In this document: piece after piece, positions 1 through 5,345 of the stretch
Layout: each line of letters begins with the position of its first letter
Position numbering within the stretch: position 1 is the first letter of the stretch
Assembly (NCBI GenBank): GCA_045632305.1
Contig: JAZQWL010000016.1
Span: forward strand, 1-14,735
Reading direction: 5' to 3'
DNA from: SVTX01 sp045632305
Lineage (GTDB): Bacteria; Bacillota; Clostridia; Oscillospirales; CAG-272
DNA length: 14,735 nucleotides
Made by a program: the position numbers and the translations under genes
The notes under the pieces: model-generated
The model's input: the letters and a program-made list of their open reading frames with translations, nothing else
Told to the model about the DNA's origin: nothing
Database searches by the model: none

Positions 1-16
1 CGATAGTTTTGATCAT
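1..16 (-). CDS. 5' end of a leftward gene, product unknown (partial)
   Basis: The reverse strand shows an ATG at 16-14 followed by codons reading M-I-K-T-I before the window ends. A full AGGAGG ribosome binding site lies at 30-25, eight bases before the ATG, and a good promoter lies further upstream at 88-59. The untranslated leader contains a small hairpin (about 33-50, arms of alternating A/G and C/T). Start codon, ribosome binding site and promoter together make this a real gene start. Five residues are too few to assign a function. Confidence 0.75.
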
Positions 17-58
17 AACAAGTTCCTCCTTGAGAGAGAAGAATCTCTCTACAAAACC

Positions 59-88
59 ATTTTACCACAATTTTCATAGCGTTGTCAA
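59..88 (-). promoter_or_regulatory. Promoter of the leftward gene at the window start
   Basis: On the minus strand a perfect -35 TTGACA (88-83) and a -10 TAAAAT (64-59) are separated by 18 bases. A TGG triplet directly before the -10 gives an extended -10. It is followed by a leader of about 35 bases and the ATG at 16. It is divergent from the tRNA promoter at 142-170. Confidence 0.75.
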
Positions 89-141
89 GTGAAAGCCGCA
101 AGAGAAAAAATAAAAATCTATAAAATTTTCGAAAAAACCTA

Positions 142-170
142 TTGCAAAATCGATTTTTGTATGTTATAAT
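142..170 (+). promoter_or_regulatory. Promoter of tRNA-Trp
   Basis: -35 TTGCAA (142-147) and -10 TATAAT (165-170) with a 17-base spacer and a TGT extension before the -10. Transcription should start near 177, about 11 bases before the mature tRNA 5' end. The -35 block (CTATTGCAAAAT) recurs in front of the gene at 4696. Confidence 0.85.
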
Positions 171-187
171 AGAAAAGCTGTCAATAT

Positions 188-263
188 AGGGGTATAGTTC
201 AGTCGGTAGAACACCAGTCTCCAAAACTGGGTGTCGTGGGTTCGAGTCCTTCTGCCCCTGCCA
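188..263 (+). tRNA. tRNA-Trp (anticodon CCA)
   Basis: A complete 76-base cloverleaf including an encoded 3' CCA. The acceptor stem pairs 188-194 with 253-259, with one G-T pair; G260 is the discriminator and CCA is 261-263. The anticodon stem CCAGT/ACTGG encloses the seven-base loop CTCCAAA, giving anticodon CCA, which reads UGG (Trp). The D-loop has AGTCGGTAGA and the T-arm has GTGGGTTCGAGTCCTT. The gene is single, with its own promoter (142-170) and terminator (263-300). Its 3' end is the apparent source of the inverted copies found downstream. Confidence 0.97.
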
Positions 264-330
264 AAAATAACGGATAGCCAATCGGCTATCCGTTATTTTT
301 GTCTACGGGCCAGAAGAGACGAGAACCCAC
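236..330. repeat. Imperfect inverted repeat spanning the tRNA 3' end and its terminator
   Basis: The T-arm and acceptor end of tRNA-Trp (236-263) is repeated in inverted orientation at about 301-330, with the terminator hairpin exactly between them. The reverse complement of 301-330 reads GTGGGTTCTCGTC, then TCTTCTGGCCC, against GTGGGTTCGAGTC, then CTTCTGCCCC, in the tRNA. The whole segment is therefore one long palindrome centred near 281. A read-through transcript could pair its trailer with the tRNA T-arm and acceptor. Origin and function are not known to me. Confidence 0.7.
263..300 (+). terminator. Intrinsic terminator of tRNA-Trp
   Basis: A perfect 17-bp stem, AAAAATAACGGATAGCC (263-279) pairing with 284-300, closes a four-base loop (AATC). 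The 3' arm ends in TTATTTTT. It starts at the last base of the tRNA CCA. A second version of the same hairpin, with different but still paired inner bases, lies at 1360-1395. Confidence 0.9.
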
Positions 331-665
331 GGCTCACGAAGTGAGCCCGCGGCGATATTTGCGAAGCAAATTCGCGTTGAGCGAAGCGAAACATAGGTTC
401 GAGTCCGTAAAACTTAGGTTGAAAAAGGACTTTTTGGGAGTGTCGCAGGGCCAGAAGAGACGAGAACCCTCGGCTCACGAAGTGAACTCGTGACGAGCTT
501 GCTCGTGCTTTGTCTTGCCGAAGGCAAGCAAAGCTAGGTTCGAGTCCGTTAACGCTTTGCTCACCAAGAACTTTCGGGGGGTGATGCAGGGCAGAAGGCC
601 ACGAAGAACCCACGATGCGAAGCACCCGCGGCGACGTTTGCGCTAAGCAAACTCGCGCTTTTTTC
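307..665. repeat. Tandem non-coding repeat array, three units about 141 bp apart
   Basis: Units begin at 307, 448 and 589. The first 38 bases of units 1 and 2 (307-344 and 448-485) differ at one position only. Each unit starts with a degenerate inverted tRNA 3' end (GGGCCAGAAG, then CGAGAACCC). Units 1 and 2 also contain a direct T-arm-like piece TAGGTTCGAGTCCGT (394-408 and 535-549). Between these lie mini-hairpins: 331-347 and 357-371 with GAA loops, 475-485 with GAA, 493-506, nested 507-534 with GAA, 616-624 with GAA, and 636-652. Unit 3 is shorter and lacks the direct T-arm piece. Reading frames through the array only translate the repeats and have no ribosome binding site. No transposase is present. 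Confidence 0.75.
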
Positions 666-784
666 GCGCCTAACTTTTTTCGAATTTCCATAGATCCATT
701 TTCGATTTTTCTTCGAGTAGAAGGATTCGAACTGCCGAAAGCCCCCTCACAGAGGGAACCTTTACAAAAATTTTATGGAAACGC
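666..784. other. AT-rich spacer with a tRNA T-arm-like fragment
   Basis: No gene is seen here. Bases 717-743 read GTAGAAGGATTCGAACTGCC and onward; on the minus strand this resembles the 3' part of a tRNA (CAGTTCGAATCCTTCTAC). The T-stem does not pair and no acceptor, anticodon arm or CCA is visible, so this is a fragment or a chance match, not a tRNA gene. A small hairpin CCCTC-ACA-GAGGG lies at 744-756. Confidence 0.4.
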
Positions 785-813
785 TTGAAATATTAGCGAA
801 TTTGTGATATAAT
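785..813 (+). promoter_or_regulatory. Promoter of the 118-residue protein gene
   Basis: -35 TTGAAA (785-790) and -10 TATAAT (808-813) with a 17-base spacer and the extension TGA before the -10. The string GTGATATAAT is identical to those in front of the genes at 4696 and 7560. Confidence 0.82.
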
Positions 814-845
814 TAATAAAAATACAATATATGGGAGGTAACAAA

Positions 846-1202
846 ATGGTTACATATTTTGGTTGCTATAAATTCAACAAAGAATGGTTGCTTATAGAGA
901 TGGCATTAAATATATCAAGTGCGGAAATCGATTGGGATTCGATTGTCGTTCCGGACGAAGAGCTTGATGAAAGTAATTGGCAATGCCCTTACATGGAGCA
1001 ATATTTGAATGCGGACGGAACCGAAAAAATATGTGAAACATACGACGAGCCTGAAGAAGAGGTAAATCCTTGTCGTATCGCATTTTTCATCTACAAAGAA
1101 GGCTCTCGTATATTGAGAACACCGTACGGCGATTTTGACTTAACAAATATTGAAAAGTTACCGAAACGTCTTAAAAGTATTATCGAATTTGAAGAAGATT
1201 GA
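846..1202 (+). CDS. Unrecognised 118-residue acidic protein
   Basis: I do not recognise this protein. The start at 846 is chosen because GGGAGGT (833-839) sits six bases before it; the in-frame ATG at 831 overlaps that ribosome binding site. The protein has no signal peptide or obvious membrane segment. It is rich in Asp and Glu, has four cysteines (in FGCYK, QCPYM, ICETY and NPCRI), and has a basic patch LPKRLKSII just before the acidic C-terminal end FEED. It has its own promoter and no co-transcribed neighbour. It lies between two copies of the tRNA-type terminator (263-300 and 1360-1395), which suggests the whole segment was inserted or duplicated as a unit. A small immunity or stress protein is possible, but nothing in the sequence shows it. 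Confidence 0.7.
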   Translation: MVTYFGCYKFNKEWLLIEMALNISSAEIDWDSIVVPDEELDESNWQCPYMEQYLNADGTEKICETYDEPEEEVNPCRIAFFIYKEGSRILRTPYGDFDLTNIEKLPKRLKSIIEFEED

Positions 1203-1359
1203 CATTACATAGACTTCGTTTACCAGCATAGTTGGAAAATCTCTTTTGGGTGATTTTCGCAACTCATCATCGCCAAGGGATAAGTCTACCCACCAACTAA
1301 AAACCACGGATCGATTTCGAAAAAACTTGCGGTACGGATCTATTTTGTAAGGGTGTGCC
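1203..1359. other. Spacer with no recognised gene
   Basis: About 160 bases follow the 118-residue protein gene and hold no convincing coding region, promoter or hairpin. A minus-strand frame crosses it but overlaps the real gene and has no ribosome binding site. The last bases, TGCCA at 1356-1360, match the end of the tRNA gene where it joins its terminator. This could be the eroded end of a former tRNA copy, but no cloverleaf can be drawn. Confidence 0.4.
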
Positions 1360-1395
1360 AAAAATAACGGATGGTTAACGCCATCCGTTATTTTT
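1360..1395 (+). terminator. Second copy of the tRNA-type terminator hairpin
   Basis: A 15-bp stem AAAAATAACGGATGG (1360-1374) pairs with 1381-1395 around the loop TTAACG and ends in TTATTTTT. The outer arms are identical to the tRNA-Trp terminator, while the inner pairs differ on both sides and still match, as expected if the hairpin is under selection. It would end transcripts from the gene at 846-1202. Confidence 0.8.
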
Positions 1396-1401
1396 GTCTA
1401 C

Positions 1402-1488
1402 GGGGCAGAAGGCTCGAGAAACCACGGTTGGCGTAGCGAACTCGCGACGAGATTGCGCAAGCGAGCTCGTGCTTTGTATCGCTACCAA
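1402..1488. repeat. Inverted tRNA-end copy followed by an imperfect hairpin
   Basis: GGGGCAGAAGG (1402-1412) equals the reverse complement of the tRNA-Trp acceptor end over 11 bases; CTCGA and CCACGG follow, giving the best match among the inverted copies in this window. It is followed by a nested imperfect hairpin: TAGCGA (1434-1439) pairs with 1479-1484, ACGAG (1447-1451) pairs with 1466-1470, and the palindrome TTGCGCAA lies at 1453-1460. Same family as the array at 307-665, but a single unit. Confidence 0.65.
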
Positions 1489-1544
1489 TGATCGCCCACA
1501 CAAAATTAAAAAGAAGATTTTTGCCGTAGCGGAAATCCACCTCA

Positions 1545-1594
1545 ACTCTGCACTCTGCATTCTGCACTCTGCACTTTATCTGCACTTTATCTGC
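1545..1594. repeat. Microsatellite-like tandem repeat
   Basis: Four 7-base units (ACTCTGC, ACTCTGC, ATTCTGC, ACTCTGC; 1545-1572) are followed by two identical 11-base units (ACTTTATCTGC; 1573-1594). It lies in a non-coding spacer directly upstream of the alpha-galactosidase promoter. The reverse complement of its core, GAGTGCAGAG, also occurs at the very end of the MFS gene near 8838-8847. Confidence 0.85.
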
Positions 1595-1621
1595 GCTCCC
1601 CCTCTTTTTTCAACATAACCC

Positions 1622-1650
1622 TTGACAACTTGGTGGTTGTTTGATAATAT
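1622..1650 (+). promoter_or_regulatory. Promoter of the alpha-galactosidase gene, with possible operator
   Basis: -35 TTGACA (1622-1627) and -10 TAATAT (1645-1650) with 17 bases between and TGA before the -10. The spacer contains an inverted repeat ACAAC-N6-GTTGT (1625-1640), placed where a repressor could block RNA polymerase. That would suit a sugar-inducible gene, but no regulator is encoded nearby and the repeat is short. Confidence 0.6.
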
Positions 1651-1680
1651 TAATGTACTACTATATAGGGAGCACTTAAT

Positions 1681-3666
1681 ATGTCACTCAACCACCCTCT
1701 TTATTATCTTAGCGTCAATGCGGCACACAACGACGACTACCACAGCCGTCCGACCGAGGCCATGACTATAGATCCAACGTCAGAAAAAAACAACGTTTAT
1801 ACCTATGCCCTGAACGGCTATGACGCGAACGTGCAGGTAAATTGCCGTCCCTTTGACGAGAACACGTACGAAAGTGTAACAACCATACATAATACAGGCG
1901 AAGAATCCTTGGTGCTCGACAGACTTTCATCCGCGTACGTAACAGGCATCGGCAAGGAAGGTTCACCCTTTCACGAAAAGAGATTTATTTTACACATGTG
2001 CGACACATCTTGGCAGGGAGAGGGTCAGTGGCGACACGGATATATCGAGGATTTTGGCGTTTATCCCACCTACAACCACGGCACACAACGTGCTTGGCGT
2101 ATCGGTAGTACGGGCTCTTGGACGACATGCCGTCATTACCCTATGATCATGCTTGAGGATACCCAAAAGAACGAGATCTGGTATTTTGAAATTGCTACCT
2201 CATCCTCTTGGTTTATCGAAATCAGCGTGGGTGGTTACCGTAATGACTTGTGGCTTGATGTGCTTCTCTCGGGCTGCCACGACCGTCACGACGGCTGGTA
2301 CTATAACTTAAAGCCGGGCGAGAGCTATACCGCACCTCTTGCCATTTACGGCAAGGTCAAGGGTGGATTTGAGGAAGCGGTTGCCTCCCTCAATAAATAC
2401 AAGCGCGCACACATGCTCCGCTTATTCCCCGACGGATCTATCCCCGTTTGCTTTAACGACTATATGAACTGCCTTTGGGGCTTGCCCACTTACGAAAAGC
2501 TCATTCCCTTGATCGACGCGGCGGCGTCTGTGGGATGCGAATATTTCGTAATCGATGCGGGTTGGTTTGGCTCCTGGGATAATCTCGGTGACTACGGACA
2601 GGACGATTCCCTCTTCGGCGAATACGGCTTCGACGGGATTTTGGAATACATTAAAGGCAAAGGAATGAAGCCCGGCTGCTGGCTGGAATCCGAAAGTGTA
2701 AGCGATAAAGCACGCGTGCTTGACAAGATTCCTAATGCCCGCTTGACACGTCACGGCAAGATTATCGGAAAGACTCGCGGCTTCCTTGATTTCCGTAATC
2801 CCGCAGTTTGTGAGCATATTTTTAAGGTTTTCGAACGCTTATATAACAAGGGTATTCGTTTTATCAAGAACGACTACAATCAAAACGTTGGTATCGGTAT
2901 CGACGGTGAATGCGGTGTGGCATCCCCCGAGGAATTGGGGCGTCATCAGGCGGCATTTATGTCACTTATCGAGCGTGTTTGCACGGCATTCCCTGACCTT
3001 ATTATCGAAAACTGCTCGTCGGGATGTATGCGTGCCGACCACGAAAGCGAGCGCCACTTCCACATGCAGAGCGTCAGCGACCAGGAATATTACGAGCGCA
3101 TGCCGTCCGTAGTTCAGGGACTTGTTGCTTGTATGCCCCCCGAACGCGTGGGCATCTGGGGATACCCTTACCCCATTATGATCGACCACCGCGAAACATT
3201 TGTCCCCAACGCAGAATTTACCGCAAAATACACCGACGGACACAATACTGTGTTCAATATGGTACAAATGATGCTTGGCTGCGTATATTTGTCAGGTCAC
3301 ATTGATTGTGCAGACGAGCAAAACCTCGCACTTATAAAAGAAGGACTTACTCTCTACAAACAAAACCGTGATATTTTGCTTAGATCCAATCCCGTTTATC
3401 CCACAGGCCTTACTCGTATGGCAGACAAGGGCATTTTGTCACTTGGTATGCAGGATTCGATGGATGGAACGCTCCTGCTTTCCGTGTGGAAAACCGGTGA
3501 GCAAACGGATGCAGCTATCGATCTTGAAAAGTACGTTGGCAATAGCGGTAAATTAGAAGCAATTTACCCTGCACGTGCCACAAATTCCGTAAGCTTGAAT
3601 GGCTCTACACTCACAGTTGCATTCCCCGAATGCGACAGTGCCGTATGGGTCAAGATCAAAAAATAA
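1681..3666 (+). CDS. Alpha-galactosidase, glycoside hydrolase family 36
   Basis: Cytoplasmic retaining enzyme expected to release alpha-1,6-linked galactose from melibiose or raffinose-type sugars. At 661 residues it is a little short for the family. An N-terminal beta-sandwich region (about 1-250) precedes the TIM barrel. Barrel landmarks are FVIDAGWFG with Asp292, KPGCWLESESVS, FLDFRNP, and IKNDYNQN with Asp398 as the likely nucleophile. ENCSSGCMRAD is followed by SVSDQEYYERMPS with Asp467 as the likely acid/base. The usual KWD around the nucleophile is KND here, and the usual CSSGGGRFD is CSSGCMRAD, so substrate preference may differ (alpha-N-acetylgalactosamine is an alternative). There is no signal peptide. 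GGGAG at 1668-1672 supports the start. It stands alone behind its promoter and is separated from the next gene by a hairpin. Confidence 0.85.
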   Translation: MSLNHPLYYLSVNAAHNDDYHSRPTEAMTIDPTSEKNNVYTYALNGYDANVQVNCRPFDENTYESVTTIHNTGEESLVLDRLSSAYVTGIGKEGSPFHEKRFILHMCDTSWQGEGQWRHGYIEDFGVYPTYNHGTQRAWRIGSTGSWTTCRHYPMIMLEDTQKNEIWYFEIATSSSWFIEISVGGYRNDLWLDVLLSGCHDRHDGWYYNLKPGESYTAPLAIYGKVKGGFEEAVASLNKYKRAHMLRLFPDGSIPVCFNDYMNCLWGLPTYEKLIPLIDAAASVGCEYFVIDAGWFGSWDNLGDYGQDDSLFGEYGFDGILEYIKGKGMKPGCWLESESVSDKARVLDKIPNARLTRHGKIIGKTRGFLDFRNPAVCEHIFKVFERLYNKGIRFIKNDYNQNVGIGIDGECGVASPEELGRHQAAFMSLIERVCTAFPDLIIENCSSGCMRADHESERHFHMQSVSDQEYYERMPSVVQGLVACMPPERVGIWGYPYPIMIDHRETFVPNAEFTAKYTDGHNTVFNMVQMMLGCVYLSGHIDCADEQNLALIKEGLTLYKQNRDILLRSNPVYPTGLTRMADKGILSLGMQDSMDGTLLLSVWKTGEQTDAAIDLEKYVGNSGKLEAIYPARATNSVSLNGSTLTVAFPECDSAVWVKIKK

Positions 3667-3679
3667 TAAAAACAAACCT

Positions 3680-3705
3680 CGGGAGGATTTACGCCTCCCG
3701 TAAAT
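3680..3705 (+). terminator. Two overlapping, mutually exclusive hairpins (weak terminator or attenuator)
   Basis: CGGGAGG (3680-3686) pairs perfectly with CCTCCCG (3694-3700). Its loop ATTTACG (3687-3693) also pairs perfectly with CGTAAAT (3699-3705), so only one hairpin can form at a time. The following sequence is TTAAAT rather than a real T-tract, so termination on the plus strand would be weak and some read-through into the FliB-like gene is likely. Confidence 0.45.
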
Positions 3706-3732
3706 TAAATCCAACTGTGTAAAGGAAAAATT

Positions 3733-4617
3733 ATGAAGCTTTACGCTCCTAAATACTACAAAAGCTTTAAATGTATAGCCGACAAATGCACGCACAGCTG
3801 CTGCATCGGTTGGGAAATCGACATCGACGATGGCACTTATGAAAAATACCGCCGCTTATCGGGTGGCTACGGCGAGACCGTCAAGGACAGTATCTCCACG
3901 GACGGCACGCCCCACTTCAAGCTCAGCAAAGATGACAGGTGTCCCCATCTCAATGAATGCGGGCTCTGCGAGATCATTTTAAACATCGGCGAGGATCATC
4001 TTTGCGACATCTGTCGCGAGCATCCGAGATTTTACAATTTTACGTCTGTTGCCGAGGTCGGTGTGGGGGCTTCCTGCATTGAGGCGGCGCGACTCATTCT
4101 CTCCTCCTCCGACTACGCGATCATCGAAAAAATCGGAGAGATGGACATAAACACCGACGAATTTGATTTTGACGGACGCGCGGACCGTGGCATAATATAC
4201 GGAATATTGCAAGATCCATCTCTACGCTACGCAGAAAAGCTTGACCTCATCTGCCGCCAATACCAAACAAAACGCCGCGACGATGAGGAATACCTCGAAA
4301 TTATCGACGGGTTTGAATATCTCGATGAAGCTCATAGGAGCTTGTTTTGTAAATTCTCATCTGCTCCCGCTCCAGACGGCAAGGATGAATATTTCGAAAG
4401 ATTTTTAGCATATCTTATATACCGTCATTGCACAGAAGCGTTTGACCTTGAGGATTTTCGCGACAGATTGGAATTCTGTCTGTTCTGCGCAAAGCTCTTC
4501 TCCTCCATTGTTGTGTCCGAAAACGCCCAAACACTCGACGAGATTGCGCACTTGGCAAGCATTATTTCCGAGGAGATCGAGTATTGCGACGAAAACACTT
4601 TCGCTTTAATGCAATAA
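3733..4617 (+). CDS. FliB family (flagellin lysine-N-methylase-like) cysteine-cluster protein
   Basis: 294 residues with the family's N-terminal cysteine signature: C14, C19, C23, C24 (CIADKCTHSCCIGWEID), then C70, C76, C79, C91, C94 (RCPHLNECGLCEI and LCDICREHPRF) and C115. This fits metal or iron-sulfur binding. In Salmonella FliB methylates flagellin lysines. Homologues occur in many Clostridia without flagella, where the role is unknown. No flagellar gene is present in this window. The ribosome binding site is AAAGGA (3721-3726), six bases before the ATG. No separate promoter is seen, so it is probably expressed by read-through from the alpha-galactosidase unit 66 bases upstream. The C-terminal half (about 130-294) is acidic and mostly helical-looking, without a motif I can name. 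Confidence 0.8.
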   Translation: MKLYAPKYYKSFKCIADKCTHSCCIGWEIDIDDGTYEKYRRLSGGYGETVKDSISTDGTPHFKLSKDDRCPHLNECGLCEIILNIGEDHLCDICREHPRFYNFTSVAEVGVGASCIEAARLILSSSDYAIIEKIGEMDINTDEFDFDGRADRGIIYGILQDPSLRYAEKLDLICRQYQTKRRDDEEYLEIIDGFEYLDEAHRSLFCKFSSAPAPDGKDEYFERFLAYLIYRHCTEAFDLEDFRDRLEFCLFCAKLFSSIVVSENAQTLDEIAHLASIISEEIEYCDENTFALMQ

Positions 4618-4631
4618 TTTTTAAAAAACTA

Positions 4632-4660
4632 TTGCAAAATTAAATACGAAGTGATATAAT
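4632..4660 (+). promoter_or_regulatory. Promoter of the ECF S-component gene
   Basis: -35 TTGCAA (4632-4637) and -10 TATAAT (4655-4660), 17-base spacer, TGA extension. The transcript leader would be only about 30 bases, so there is no room for a vitamin riboswitch. Confidence 0.85.
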
Positions 4661-4695
4661 TCTAGCATAAAGATCCATTCAAAGAAGGTGATAAC

Positions 4696-5202
4696 ATGTA
4701 TTCCAAAAACAAAAAAATCGTGCTGACCGCTCTCATGGCGGCTCTTATATGCGTTGCGACAATGATAATCAAAATACCGTCCCCGCTCGGCGGCTACATA
4801 AATCTCGGCGACTGTCTGGTGCTTATATCGGGTTGGATTCTCTCCCCTGTGTACGGATTTTTGGCGGCGGGCATCGGCTCTGCTTTAGCAGATCTGCTCT
4901 CCGGCTACGCACTTTACGCGCCCGCGACCTTTATCATCAAGGGATGTATGGCGCTCGTTGCATTCGGTATTTTCAAGTTAATGAAAAACAAAACGCGAAA
5001 GCTTCCCTCGCGACTTATCGGCGGTATTCTTGCCGAAATTATAATGGTAGGCGGCTACTTTGTTTTCGAGGGCTTCCTCTACGGCTTTGGCGCGTCGCTT
5101 GTCAATATTCCCCCAAACTGTATTCAGGGCGTCGCGGGAATTGTCATCGGTCTGCTCCTTGTCAAGGTTTTTGAAAAGATCAATACCATTGTTATGGAAT
5201 AA
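4696..5202 (+). CDS. ECF transporter S component (vitamin-type substrate-binding membrane protein)
   Basis: 168 residues, almost wholly hydrophobic with about five to six membrane segments, the usual size for an S component. Segment 1 carries an AxxxA pattern (A12 to A16 in TALMAALICVA), which in this family packs against EcfT. It is followed by the conserved IPSPLGGYINLGDCLVLISG and GSALADLLSGYALYAPATF regions. It would bind a micronutrient and use a shared EcfA-EcfA'-EcfT module encoded elsewhere, since none is in this window. The substrate cannot be told from sequence alone. AGAAGGTGAT (4683-4692) is a strong ribosome binding site. Single-gene unit with its own promoter and terminator. Confidence 0.85.
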   Translation: MYSKNKKIVLTALMAALICVATMIIKIPSPLGGYINLGDCLVLISGWILSPVYGFLAAGIGSALADLLSGYALYAPATFIIKGCMALVAFGIFKLMKNKTRKLPSRLIGGILAEIIMVGGYFVFEGFLYGFGASLVNIPPNCIQGVAGIVIGLLLVKVFEKINTIVME

Positions 5203-5204
5203 AG

Positions 5205-5235
5205 AAAAGCCATTTGCTCACGCAAATGGCTTTTT
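5205..5235 (+). terminator. Intrinsic terminator of the ECF S-component gene (bidirectional)
   Basis: AAAAGCCATTTGC (5205-5217) pairs with 5222-5234 around the loop TCAC, followed by T bases. It begins three bases after the stop codon. On the minus strand it also ends in CTTTTCTTT, so it can stop transcripts coming from the promoter at 5300-5272. Confidence 0.9.
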
Positions 5236-5265
5236 ATCATAATTCTCCCCATACAATATATTTTC
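5205..5265 (-). ncRNA. Candidate short transcript from an orphan promoter
   Basis: A well-formed minus-strand promoter (5300-5272) is followed about 35-60 bases later by the hairpin terminator at 5235-5205. The predicted product is an RNA of roughly 60 bases ending in that hairpin. It contains GGGGAG (5250-5245) four bases before an ATG at 5240, but the 38-codon frame runs through the terminator and antisense to the ECF gene, so translation is doubtful. This may be a real small RNA or the stub left after a gene was deleted. Confidence 0.3.
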
Positions 5266-5271
5266 AGCTCT

Positions 5272-5300
5272 ATTTTACCACATTTTCATAAATTTTTCAA
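5272..5300 (-). promoter_or_regulatory. Orphan minus-strand promoter
   Basis: -35 TTGAAA (5300-5295), 17-base spacer, TGG extension and -10 TAAAAT (5277-5272). The spacer end ATGAAAATGTGG closely matches that of the promoter at 88-59. It lies just downstream of the hydrogenase terminator and points the same way, yet no gene follows before the terminator at 5235-5205. Confidence 0.6.
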
Positions 5301-5303
5301 GGG

Positions 5304-5337
5304 AAAAGAGCCGATCGCTCTCGCAATCGGCTCTTTT
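5304..5337 (-). terminator. Terminator of the hydrogenase-rubrerythrin gene
   Basis: AAAAGAGCCGAT (5304-5315) pairs with 5326-5337 in a 12-bp stem. The plus-strand 3' side ends in six T bases; on the minus strand it ends in CTTTTCCC. It lies nine bases beyond the stop codon at 5346. It probably works in both directions. Confidence 0.8.
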
Positions 5338-5345
5338 TTATTCAA

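Noticed and set aside
307..665. CRISPR array
   Set aside because: Only three units, about 141 bp long, with repeats that decay and carry variable hairpins; there are no short direct repeats with unique spacers and no cas genes.
293..691. Minus-strand frame of 132 codons across the tRNA-downstream repeats
   Set aside because: It has no ribosome binding site, its peptide repeats exactly where the DNA repeats, and the DNA is explained by hairpins and tRNA-end copies. The smaller frames at 299-493, 1375-1585 and 1394-1618 are rejected for the same reason.
717..743. A second tRNA gene on the minus strand
   Set aside because: Only a T-arm-like stretch is visible; the T-stem does not pair and the acceptor, D and anticodon arms are missing.
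831..848. ATG at 831 as start of the 118-residue protein
   Set aside because: This ATG overlaps the GGGAGGT ribosome binding site that serves the ATG at 846.
1158..1361. Minus-strand frame of 67 codons
   Set aside because: It overlaps the real gene at 846-1202, has no ribosome binding site and begins in the terminator repeat.
4661..4695. Vitamin riboswitch before the ECF S component
   Set aside because: The leader between the -10 box and the start codon is only about 35 bases and shows no structure.
5124..5240. 38-codon minus-strand frame after the orphan promoter
   Set aside because: The GGGGAG spacing is only four bases, the frame passes through a terminator hairpin, and most of it is antisense to the ECF gene.
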